The notes beneath the pieces are model-generated. The model saw only the letters and a list, made by a program, of their open reading frames with translations. It was not told the DNA's origin and searched no databases. Both the position numbers and the translations under genes were made by a program. Below are positions 7,023-13,282 of a stretch of DNA of 13,282 nt, piece by piece; the stretch's first letter is position 1, and each line of letters starts with the position of its first letter. The stretch is from the NCBI GenBank assembly GCA_020355945.1, contig CP070627.1, positions 660,878 to 674,159 of the forward strand, given 5' to 3'. The stretch comes from Candidatus Aminicenantota bacterium (GTDB taxonomy: Bacteria; Acidobacteriota; Aminicenantia; UBA2199).

Positions 7023-7066
7023 AGCCACAGAGGACACAGAGGGCACAGAGAAAAATAGCCACAAAA
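7023..7066 (+). repeat. CACAGAG repeat after the TIR gene
   Basis: Positions 7023-7050 are an exact 28-base copy of 2992-3019. They are followed by AAAAATAGCCACAAAA, which matches the inverted repeat element at 3672-3697. The copy begins two bases after the stop codon of the TIR gene. Confidence 0.75.
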
Positions 7067-7279
7067 CCCCGTCGCTGTACGATGGCGTACACATACTGTT
7101 TTATCAGCGGACACCTAAAAAAGAGATTTAGAGTGCTCAGGTTGAGGTTGAGGAGGAAGAACTTAAGAAATTTAAAGTTTCTCACCTAAGATATATTCAC
7201 TCTAAAGGAGGTTCTAATCCTACTTAACCTTAGCCTTAATCTCAACCCGGGTCTGAGTTCTTCATAGAAAAATTCTCTT
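7067..7279. other. Non-coding stretch with inverted repeats
   Basis: No gene is supported here. It contains a small hairpin TGTACG-ATGG-CGTACA (7076-7091) and a dyad CTTAAGAAA...TTTCTCACCTAAG (7162-7190). GTTGAGGTTGAGG (7141-7153) has a diverged inverted counterpart, CCTTAATCTCAACC, near 7234-7247. The dyad lies 90-120 bases upstream of the sigma-54 promoter, where an enhancer-binding activator could bind, but that is only a guess. Confidence 0.35.
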
Positions 7280-7295
7280 TGGCATGATTTTTGCA
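7280..7295 (+). promoter_or_regulatory. Sigma-54 promoter of the plus-strand permease
   Basis: TGGCATGATTTTTGCA matches the sigma-54 consensus TGGCAC-N5-TTGCA at every defined base but one. The invariant GG (7281-7282) and GC (7293-7294) have the correct -24/-12 spacing. Transcription would start near 7306, about 97 bases before the permease ATG. Such promoters need an AAA+ enhancer-binding activator, which is not in the window. Confidence 0.75.
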
Positions 7296-7320
7296 TTATA
7301 GTATACAGGAGTCACTGCAT

Positions 7321-7410
7321 ATGGGTATAGAAGATTTGTTCAAAAGAAAACTATGGGCACCAATGCGGATAACTAATAAGAAATGCCTCCCGGGAGATTG
7401 CCATGTTTAA
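7321..7410 (+). CDS. Possible 29-residue leader peptide
   Basis: This short frame reads MGIEDLFKRKLWAP at its start and ends GDCHV. AGGAG at 7307-7311 lies nine bases before its ATG and just inside the predicted sigma-54 transcript. Its stop (7408-7410) lies beyond the permease ATG at 7403 in another frame, so ribosomes finishing it would be at the permease start. This arrangement suggests translational coupling or a leader peptide. It has no recognisable homology and could be a chance frame. Confidence 0.3.
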   Translation: MGIEDLFKRKLWAPMRITNKKCLPGDCHV

Positions 7411-9787
7411 AAATTATTTAAAGATCGCACTTAGAAATATTAAACGGTACAAAGGGTATTCCTTTATCAATATCGCCGGTCTTGCAGTAGGAATGGCTTG
7501 CTGCATATTGATTCTTTTGTGGGTCCGGGATGAATTGAGTTTTGATCGGTTTCACCATAATCTTGATGATATTTACCGGGTGGTGCGCGTGGAACAGGAC
7601 ACAGCAGACACTGGCAAAGATGCCCTGACCCCACCTCCTTTGGCCGCAGCATTAAAAGAAAAATTCCCGGAAATCACCCACAGCACACGTTTTGGTACCT
7701 GGGGCCGGTGGGTGTTTGCTTACGGTGAAAAAAGCTTTTATGAGTCAAGATATAAATGCGTCGACCCTGATTTTTTCCGGATGTTTACTTTTCCTTTTGT
7801 CAAAGGCAGCCCGAAACAAGCCCTGGTCAATACTTATTCAGTGGTGATTAGCGAAGAAATGGCTGAGAAATACTTCGGAAATGAAGAACCCCTGGGTAAA
7901 ACCCTGAATATCAACCAACAATTCGACGTTATTGTCACTGGCGTAATAAAAAATATCCCGGAGAATTCAACGTTAAAATTTGATTTTATTTTGCCCTTTA
8001 AGTTATTATTTCTAGAAGAGCTCCTGGGAGAAGAAACCGCTAAAAACTGGGGATTTAACTCCTTTAATACATTTGTTATGCTTAACAAACAGAGTTCTGT
8101 CAAAGAACTGACAGCGAAAATAGCTGGAATTTTTAAAGAAGGGAGAAAAGAAGAAAAAGACCTGGCTGCACTTCAACCCTTTAAAGATATCCACCTCTAT
8201 TCCAATATAAAATACGACTTACCAGGCATCGGTGATATCAAATATGTCACCATATTTTCAATGTTGGCATTGTTTGTTTTAATTATTGCCTGTATTAATT
8301 TTATGAACCTTACCACGGCCAAGTCTGCGAAGCGGGCAAAAGAAGTAGGATTACGGAAAGTAATTGGTGCCAGGCGTTCGCAGCTTATCAAGCAGTTTTT
8401 TGGCGAATCCGTGCTTTTAAGCTTTTTTGCTTTTTTGTTTGCGCTTATCCTGGTGGAGTTGATGTTACCGGCCTTTAACCAGCTAGCCGCTAAAAATTTG
8501 TCCCTAAATCCATCCAATAATATATTTATTTACCTGGGCTTTGTGGGTATTACGCTGCTGACCGGGATACTGGCCGGCAGCTACCCAGCCCTGCTGCTGT
8601 CTTCCTTTCAACCGGTAAAAGTGTTAAAAGGATCAGCTAATCTGAACGTAAAGGATAAAAACCGTTCCCCTTTATTTAGAAGAATATTGGTGGTAACACA
8701 ATTTAGTCTTTCCATTGCATTGGTGATTGGCACCATTGTCATTTACACACAACTGCGTTTCATGAGGAGTAAAGATTTAGGCTTCAATAAAGAGCATGTT
8801 ATTTATATTGCTATGGCTGAAAGCATAATACCAAAATACGACTCCATAAAGAAAGAATTTCGCCGCGATGCCAATGTGTTGACAGTGACTGCATCCCTGT
8901 CACTGCCTATAAATATCAGGAATTCCCCGGGCAGCCCGGAGTGGGAAGGAAAAGACCCTGACAATAATATGCAGATAAAAGCTGATTTTGTTGATTACGA
9001 TTATCTTGAGACCTTTCATATCAAAATGGTGCAAGGTAGGACTTTTTCTAAAAAATTTCCCACGGATACGGAAACAGCTTATATCGTAAATGAAGAGGCT
9101 GTGCGCCGGATGGGACTGGAATCACCCGTGGGAAAACAGTTCTCCTTTTGGGATAGAAAAGGGAAAATTATCGGCGTGATGAAAGATTTTCATTTCCGCC
9201 CCATGCATCATCAAATCCAACCTATTGTTTTTAAGATTTTCCCCCCCTGGTTCAAGTATATTTATACCAGGCTCAAACCCGGGAACATACCTGCGGCCCT
9301 GGACTCTTTAAAAAAAACCTGGATTCGACTCAATCCCGGTTATCCTTTTGAATATCATTTTCTGGATGACCGGTTTGATGGACTATACAGGGCAGAGCAG
9401 CGCATGGGGACACTGACAAAGTATTTTACTGTTTTGGGTATATTGATTGCCTGTTTGGGATTGTTTGGTTTGGCATCTTTTACGGCTGAACAGAGGACTA
9501 AAGAGATTGGTGTCCGCAAGGTACTGGGGGCTTCGGTGGGGAGTATCATTGCCCTGCTCTCCAGGGAATTCACCCGGCTGGTATTAGTGGCCACAATTAT
9601 TGCCTGGCCTGTTGCTTATTTTACTATGAATCAATGGCTGCAAAATTTTGCTTACCAGGTTGGTATTGCCTGGTGGATATTTATTTTTTCTGCCGGTTTG
9701 ACCGTGATTATTGCACTTTTAACAGTGAGTTACCAATCCATCAAGGCAGCGGTGACCAACCCGGTTGAGGCGCTGAGATATGAGTGA
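7403..9787 (+). CDS. FtsX/MacB-like ABC transporter permease
   Basis: This is a 794-residue inner-membrane permease of the duplicated FtsX type. It has about eight membrane spans, near residues 21-41, 281-303, 335-355, 375-398, 427-449, 674-694, 719-741 and 755-775. Two extracytoplasmic MacB periplasmic-core domains lie between spans one and two and between five and six. Conserved motifs are ALRNIKRYKGYSFINIAGLA at the N-terminus, INFMNLTTAKSAKRAKEVGL, and AEQRTKEIGVRKVLGAS with the terminal NPVEALRYE. The ATG at 7403 follows GGGAG at a suitable distance. No ATPase (MacB/LolD-like) or adaptor gene is adjacent, so its partner must be encoded elsewhere. Substrate is unknown; relatives act in macrolide, peptide or lipoprotein export or in mechanotransmission. 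Expression is probably sigma-54-dependent. It is paralogous to, and convergent with, the permease at 10072-12678. Confidence 0.93.
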   Translation: MFKNYLKIALRNIKRYKGYSFINIAGLAVGMACCILILLWVRDELSFDRFHHNLDDIYRVVRVEQDTADTGKDALTPPPLAAALKEKFPEITHSTRFGTWGRWVFAYGEKSFYESRYKCVDPDFFRMFTFPFVKGSPKQALVNTYSVVISEEMAEKYFGNEEPLGKTLNINQQFDVIVTGVIKNIPENSTLKFDFILPFKLLFLEELLGEETAKNWGFNSFNTFVMLNKQSSVKELTAKIAGIFKEGRKEEKDLAALQPFKDIHLYSNIKYDLPGIGDIKYVTIFSMLALFVLIIACINFMNLTTAKSAKRAKEVGLRKVIGARRSQLIKQFFGESVLLSFFAFLFALILVELMLPAFNQLAAKNLSLNPSNNIFIYLGFVGITLLTGILAGSYPALLLSSFQPVKVLKGSANLNVKDKNRSPLFRRILVVTQFSLSIALVIGTIVIYTQLRFMRSKDLGFNKEHVIYIAMAESIIPKYDSIKKEFRRDANVLTVTASLSLPINIRNSPGSPEWEGKDPDNNMQIKADFVDYDYLETFHIKMVQGRTFSKKFPTDTETAYIVNEEAVRRMGLESPVGKQFSFWDRKGKIIGVMKDFHFRPMHHQIQPIVFKIFPPWFKYIYTRLKPGNIPAALDSLKKTWIRLNPGYPFEYHFLDDRFDGLYRAEQRMGTLTKYFTVLGILIACLGLFGLASFTAEQRTKEIGVRKVLGASVGSIIALLSREFTRLVLVATIIAWPVAYFTMNQWLQNFAYQVGIAWWIFIFSAGLTVIIALLTVSYQSIKAAVTNPVEALRYE

Positions 9788-9824
9788 GCACAGCGCAAAG
9801 CGCAGAGCGCATGGCGCACAGCGG
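9788..9824 (+). repeat. 7-bp GCGCANN tandem repeat
   Basis: GCGCA occurs at 9793, 9800, 9807 and 9814, exactly seven bases apart (GCGCAAA, GCGCAGA, GCGCATG, GCGCACA), with a degenerate fifth unit. The array starts directly after the permease stop codon. It resembles the CACAGAG repeats in style but has a different unit. Confidence 0.7.
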
Positions 9825-9836
9825 CGATCAAACCCC

Positions 9837-9896
9837 GTAGAGGCGTGTGTAAATCGTCCGGCCTGGGCTTGATAAATCAAGCCGTGAAGCATCTAC
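9837..9896. repeat. Palindromic intergenic element
   Basis: The outer arms are GTAGAGGC (9837-9844) and GCATCTAC (9889-9896), complementary except at one position. Inside is a perfect palindrome, GGCTTGAT-AA-ATCAAGCC (9866-9883). No T-run follows, so it is not a typical terminator. It looks like a dispersed repeat with a cruciform or RNA-hairpin structure. Confidence 0.55.
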
Positions 9897-9947
9897 AATA
9901 GAATTGATAAATTGAGAGCATAATTTTCATACGTCTCCGGGTGAGGC

Positions 9948-9985
9948 CGGGGCATCACGAGTGACTGTCCCCGTATTTCTTTTTC
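9948..9985 (+). terminator. Possible terminator of the plus-strand permease
   Basis: A stem pairs CGGGG (9948-9952) with CCCCG (9969-9973), with an inner TCAC/GTGA pairing, and is followed by TATTTCTTTTTC. The stem has an internal mismatch and lies 160 bases past the stop codon, so the call is tentative. Confidence 0.35.
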
Positions 9986-10007
9986 AAATTATTATACGTG
10001 GCTGAAT

Positions 10008-10040
10008 GGTGAATGTTTTCTTTTAAAAGGCAAATTCACC
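10008..10040. terminator. Inverted repeat between the convergent permeases, possible terminator
   Basis: The arms are GGTGAAT and ATTCACC, enclosing the palindrome CTTTTAAAAG. On the plus strand it is followed by TTGTTATTGTTT. It sits between the converging permease genes, where a terminator is expected, but the stem is AT-rich and the T-tract is broken. Confidence 0.35.
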
Positions 10041-10071
10041 TTGTTATTGTTTGCCGGGTGTCCAGGCCGGT

Positions 10072-12678
10072 TTACTCGTAGCGCAGTGTCTCGCTGGGAT
10101 TGGACCGCGCCGTTTTCAGGGTCTGGTAGCTTACCGTCAGAAAGGCGACAGCCAGGGAAAACAGGGAACTCATGATGATGACACCCGGGTTCAGGCTAAC
10201 GCGGCAGGCAAATTCGGCCAGCCAGCGATGAATCAGGTAGGCGGCAACGGGGGTGGCCAGTACACAGGCGAACAGGACCAGTTTTAGAAAATCCTTTGAA
10301 AGAAGAAAGACCAGACCGGTAACCGATGCGCCACAGGTTTTTCGGATGCCGATCTCCTTGGTTCGCTGCTCAGCCATGAAGGCGGACAGTCCAAAGAGGC
10401 CGAGACAGGAGATGAAAATTCCCAGCAGCGTGAAGGTCCTCACGATTCTGCCAATGGCCGTTTCCGACCGGTACAGATCCCTGAGACGGTCATCCAGGAA
10501 GTGATATTCGAAGGGATATTCCGGATAAACCTTCTTCCATTTATCTTCAAGAAATCGAAGGGTGGCGGGGATATTCCGCGGCTGGAAACGAACGCAGGCC
10601 TGGCTGTAAAAATCCGGACGGATACGCATGGCCATAGGAATGATATCCCGGTGAAGGGATTGAAAATGATAATCCTGGACCACTCCAATGATACGCCCCT
10701 TTAAGTCCCACACCTTCAACGTTTTACCGATGGGATCCGTCATCTCCATTGCTTTTACCGCCGTTTCGTTGACTACAAAGGCCTCCGAAACATCAGAGGC
10801 GAATCGTTTTGAAAAAAAGCGCCCCCTGGCCATCTTCATACCAAAGGTCTCCAGGTAGTCGGTGTCCACGGCAACCATTACCATCTTTACCTGTTGATTC
10901 TCTTTTCCTTCCCAATGTACGTCTCCCACTCCGGCATTGGACATCCAGCGGTAGGGAGCAACATCGGTGAGGGTGATTCGTTCTATGTCCGGATTGGACA
11001 GCCATTCAGCCTTGATGGTATCCACATTTTTCCGGAACCGCTCACCGATACCGAAGTAGACAATGTTTTCCCTGTCAAAACCCACATCCCGTTCCCTTAA
11101 ATAATGGACCTGCCGGTGGATCATCACTGTGGCCAGAATCAGAAGCATGGAAAGGGAAAATTGGGTAACTACCAGAATTTTACGAAAGGTCCCCCCCTTC
11201 AGCCCAGCGGTAACGGTCCCTTTGAGAACCCTCACCGGCTGAAAGTGGGATAGAAACAGGGCCGGATAACTTCCCGCCAGAAGCCCCGTCAACAATAGAA
11301 GACCGAAAATTCCGGTAATCATGTGACCCTGAAAGAAATTTTTCCAGGTAAAGGCCTGGGCTGTTAGGGAATTGAACAATGGCAAAAAGAGAAAGGCGAG
11401 ACCGAGACCAACACCCAGAGAAATCACGGTCAACAGAAGGGATTCACCGAGAAACTGGCGGATCAATTGACTGCGGCGGGCACCCATGGTCTTGCGGATA
11501 CCCACCTCCCGGGCCATGGTGGTGGAGCGGGCAGTAGTGAGATTCATGAAATTGATGCAGGCGATCAGCAGGATAAAAAAGGCCATTGCGGAAAACACGT
11601 AGACATAGGTAAGGGTGCCGCTTCTGCTGTTAAAGGGATTGAGGTGCAACCGGGTGACCGGCTGAAGGAAAAGGGGGCGCTGGTCCTGGGGTCGGTGTCT
11701 CTCCACCAGGTTGGAAATTTTACGGTTAATTCCTTCCACGGGTACGCCTTTTCCCAATTGGACATAGGTACGGATATCGTTCCAGTCCCAGGTACGGGGA
11801 TTTCTCACCCAGCCCTGTTTAATTGCCAGGGACAGGGGCAGGATGTAACGGCACTGGAAATGGGAATTGGCCGGGTAGTTTTCGAACACGCCGGTGACCT
11901 TTAAATCCAGGTTGGCACTGAAGGTCACTATTTTATCGATGGGATCTCTATCGCCGAAGAACAACCGCGCCACGTCGCGGGAAATGACAATCGAGTGGGG
12001 CTCGTTCAGTGCCCGGTTGGCATCCCCCCGGAGAAAGTGGAAGGTAAACATCTTCAGAAAATCCGGCTCCACAATGATACCGTCTTCTACTTTTAATTCT
12101 ACTTTCCCATATTTTAACAGGTGATCACCGATATTTCCAAACCGGGACGCTGAAACCACTTCCGGGTATTCGGTTTTCATAAATTCTGCCAGGGCAGTAG
12201 GCGTGACCGTGCTGCCATTGCTGAAAGTGGCCACATATAATCTATCGGTATGTTCGTGAAAACGGTCATAACTCAGTTGGTGCTGTACCCACTGGAGTAT
12301 AAGAATGGTGGCTGCCAGGCCGATGGCCAGCCCCAGGATGTTGATCAAGGAATAGCCCTTATGCCTTTTAATCCGTCTCAGGGACACGGTGAAATAGTGG
12401 CTCATCAGTGCCAGAAAATTCCCCTTTTCTCCCCCCGGAGGGGTAAATATCAGTCGCCTGCTGTTGGTTTTTAAATACTCGGTACCGATTTCATCGATTG
12501 GCCCCAGGCGGGCCACTGCGGTTTCAAAGGCCTCCTGTTCACTTCTTCCCGCTGCTATCAGGGATTCGATCTCATCCAGTAGATGGGAGTGTAATTCCGC
12601 AATATAGCCATCTTCCAGCCCCTGGTTTTGCCGTAAAGACTTCCTCCATTTGTTGAGTGCTTCATTCATATTAAACAT
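10072..12678 (-). CDS. FtsX/MacB-like ABC transporter permease with N-terminal permease-prefix domain
   Basis: This 868-residue inner-membrane protein has two parts. Residues 1-75 are a soluble helical prefix (LNKWRKSLRQNQGLEDGYIA, then an HLLDEIESLIAAG helix and AVARLGPIDEIG), the type found in front of permeases paired with PadR regulators. Residues 95-868 are a duplicated FtsX permease with about eight spans (first near 111-131, then 358-380, 413-433, 452-475, 500-520, 747-767, 790-814 and 832-850), two periplasmic-core domains and the motifs INFMNLTTARS and AEQRTKEIGIRKTCGAS. The ATG at 12678 follows GGAGG with six bases between, and is two bases from the padR stop. An in-frame start at 12912 would read through padR in another frame and is rejected. 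It is clearly paralogous to the 7403-9787 permease, which lacks the prefix. No ATPase gene is adjacent. The substrate is unknown; a PadR-controlled export or envelope-stress role is plausible. Confidence 0.93.
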   Translation of the reverse strand: MFNMNEALNKWRKSLRQNQGLEDGYIAELHSHLLDEIESLIAAGRSEQEAFETAVARLGPIDEIGTEYLKTNSRRLIFTPPGGEKGNFLALMSHYFTVSLRRIKRHKGYSLINILGLAIGLAATILILQWVQHQLSYDRFHEHTDRLYVATFSNGSTVTPTALAEFMKTEYPEVVSASRFGNIGDHLLKYGKVELKVEDGIIVEPDFLKMFTFHFLRGDANRALNEPHSIVISRDVARLFFGDRDPIDKIVTFSANLDLKVTGVFENYPANSHFQCRYILPLSLAIKQGWVRNPRTWDWNDIRTYVQLGKGVPVEGINRKISNLVERHRPQDQRPLFLQPVTRLHLNPFNSRSGTLTYVYVFSAMAFFILLIACINFMNLTTARSTTMAREVGIRKTMGARRSQLIRQFLGESLLLTVISLGVGLGLAFLFLPLFNSLTAQAFTWKNFFQGHMITGIFGLLLLTGLLAGSYPALFLSHFQPVRVLKGTVTAGLKGGTFRKILVVTQFSLSMLLILATVMIHRQVHYLRERDVGFDRENIVYFGIGERFRKNVDTIKAEWLSNPDIERITLTDVAPYRWMSNAGVGDVHWEGKENQQVKMVMVAVDTDYLETFGMKMARGRFFSKRFASDVSEAFVVNETAVKAMEMTDPIGKTLKVWDLKGRIIGVVQDYHFQSLHRDIIPMAMRIRPDFYSQACVRFQPRNIPATLRFLEDKWKKVYPEYPFEYHFLDDRLRDLYRSETAIGRIVRTFTLLGIFISCLGLFGLSAFMAEQRTKEIGIRKTCGASVTGLVFLLSKDFLKLVLFACVLATPVAAYLIHRWLAEFACRVSLNPGVIIMSSLFSLAVAFLTVSYQTLKTARSNPSETLRYE

Positions 12679-12680
12679 CT

Positions 12681-13037
12681 TTATCCTCCGCTGGGCTGGA
12701 ACCGCCCCATTAACGAGGGATCCCACAGGCTGGTCAGGACCCGGTGGACATTCAGCCACTCCTGCATGTCTTTGACCAGCGATTCTTTGCCCTGCACAGT
12801 CAGGGTATAGTACTTTCGATGTCTGCCGCCCTGAGACATCTTCCAGCAGGATAGGATCAAATTCTCTTTTTCCAGCCGGTGCAATACCGGGTAGAGCATG
12901 CCATCGGACCATTCTATGGTCCCCCCGGAAAGGTCTTTTACCCGCTGAATGATCTGATACCCATAATTTTCACCATCCTGGAGAATGGCCAAAATCATCG
13001 GCCTTGTCGAAGCCGCCGCCAATGCCCTTGAAATCAT
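12681..13037 (-). CDS. PadR-family transcriptional regulator
   Basis: This 118-residue winged-helix protein has the PadR pattern: STRPMILAILQDGENYGYQI, a recognition-helix region WSDGMLYPVLHRLEKENLI, then the wing GGRHRKYYTLTVQGK and a C-terminal helix for dimerisation (LVKDMQEWLNVHRVL). PadR proteins are usually repressors of adjacent transport or stress genes and often repress themselves. The start at 13037 has GTGAGG just upstream. The last codons carry the Shine-Dalgarno sequence of the permease gene, and the stop lies two bases before its ATG, so the two are an operon with translational coupling. The inducing signal is unknown. Confidence 0.93.
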   Translation of the reverse strand: MISRALAAASTRPMILAILQDGENYGYQIIQRVKDLSGGTIEWSDGMLYPVLHRLEKENLILSCWKMSQGGRHRKYYTLTVQGKESLVKDMQEWLNVHRVLTSLWDPSLMGRFQPSGG

Positions 13038-13056
13038 TTTAACCTCACGTTCTTAT

Positions 13057-13077
13057 ATACATAATAAGTCAATGTAT
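13057..13077. promoter_or_regulatory. Downstream PadR-type operator dyad
   Basis: ATACAT and ATGTAT are separated by nine bases, in the leader just after the predicted transcription start of padR. PadR regulators commonly bind dyads containing ATGT and ACAT half-sites, so autoregulation is likely. It shares a half-site with the dyad at 13072-13094. Confidence 0.5.
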
Positions 13078-13094
13078 CTAATAATATTATACAT
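13072..13094. promoter_or_regulatory. PadR-type operator dyad over the -10 element
   Basis: ATGTAT and ATACAT are separated by eleven bases. The dyad covers the -10 hexamer and start site of the padR promoter, so a bound protein would block RNA polymerase. A third palindrome, ATACCAGGTAT (13099-13109), covers the promoter spacer and touches the -35 element. Confidence 0.5.
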
Positions 13095-13114
13095 AGAAAT
13101 ACCAGGTATGTCAA
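13086..13114 (-). promoter_or_regulatory. Consensus sigma-70 promoter of the padR-permease operon
   Basis: On the minus strand it reads TTGACA (13114-13109), 17 bases, TATAAT (13091-13086): perfect consensus in both hexamers and spacing. Predicted transcription start is near 13079. Such a strong promoter fits an operon normally held off by its own repressor. Confidence 0.8.
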
Positions 13115-13248
13115 CAAAAAAAATTCCCCATTTGCTGTGAAAAGAAGGGAAAGGAGGCTTAATTGGAGAAAAAGGGAAAAAGACCGCATATTGTTCTCAT
13201 CATACAAGTGGTGTGACTTCACCGAAAAAGTAATATTGTAAGGCACCG

Positions 13249-13276
13249 GTCCCTTTTTACTTTTTAAAAAGGGGAC
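13249..13276. repeat. Inverted repeat at the right edge
   Basis: GTCCCTTTTT and AAAAAGGGGAC are complementary apart from one extra G and flank ACTTTTT. It may be part of a dispersed repeat that continues beyond the window, or a terminator for a gene to the right. The rest of 13115-13248 shows no gene I can support. Confidence 0.45.
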
Positions 13277-13282
13277 ATTCAG

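Noticed and set aside
9866..9883. Perfect palindrome as a rho-independent terminator
   Set aside because: There is no T-run on either strand after the stem, and the loop of two bases is too tight without opening the stem.
11467..11904. A 145-codon plus-strand frame inside the minus-strand permease
   Set aside because: It is a shadow of the permease coding sequence; the composition is histidine- and glycine-rich, as expected from antisense of hydrophobic codons.
12679..12912. N-terminal extension of the prefix-domain permease
   Set aside because: It is antisense-free but overlaps padR in another frame, is proline- and glycine-rich without homology, and the start at 12678 has a good ribosome binding site.
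13034..13246. A 70-codon hydrophobic minus-strand frame whose stop overlaps the padR start (ATGA)
   Set aside because: It runs through the perfect sigma-70 promoter and operator dyads of padR, starts with GTG without a ribosome binding site and is AT-driven. The 4-base overlap is attractive but probably chance.

Overview
The window reads as a stretch of a mid-GC bacterial chromosome with several accessory genes. Two convergent FtsX/MacB-type permeases (one with an N-terminal permease-prefix domain and a PadR partner), a secreted subtilase, a sigma-54-type promoter and many short intergenic repeats such as CACAGAG are together typical of Acidobacteriota and of Candidatus Aminicenantes. That assignment comes from gene style only; no marker gene is present.

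Layout. Positions 1-1798 (minus) hold the 5' part of a secreted S8 serine protease that runs off the left edge with all four active-site motifs visible. Positions 1896-2711 (minus) encode a DMT/EamA-like membrane transporter. These two genes share a nearly identical 51-nt leader just before their start codons. Positions 2712-3134 are non-coding and repeat-rich. Positions 3180-3650 (plus) are a HicB-HicA toxin-antitoxin pair behind a good sigma-70 promoter. Positions 3724-7020 (plus) encode the most notable gene: a 1098-residue protein combining an abbreviated TIR domain, seven WD40 repeats, a Roc/Ras-like GTPase, a COR-like/winged-helix region, a CxxC...CxxC zinc-ribbon-like segment and a C-terminal DUF4365 (PD-(D/E)XK-like) domain. 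Copies of a CACAGAG/CACAAAG repeat lie before hicB, between hicA and the TIR gene, and after the TIR gene, so these two modules look like repeat-bounded accessory cassettes.

Positions 7403-9787 (plus) encode an FtsX-like permease behind a strong sigma-54 promoter and a possible leader peptide. Positions 9788-10071 are non-coding, with a 7-bp tandem repeat and inverted repeats. Positions 10072-12678 (minus) encode a second, paralogous permease with a prefix domain, two bases downstream of a padR regulator (12681-13037) that has a perfect-consensus sigma-70 promoter overlapped by ATACAT/ATGTAT dyads.

How the genes may work together (inference). The TIR-WD40-GTPase-nuclease protein has the build of an intracellular sensor, switch and effector. 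With hicBA beside it, an anti-phage or stress role is plausible but not shown. The two permeases are related proteins under different control: sigma-54 with an unknown activator for one, and PadR autoregulation for the other. No ABC ATPase or periplasmic adaptor is present in the window for either.
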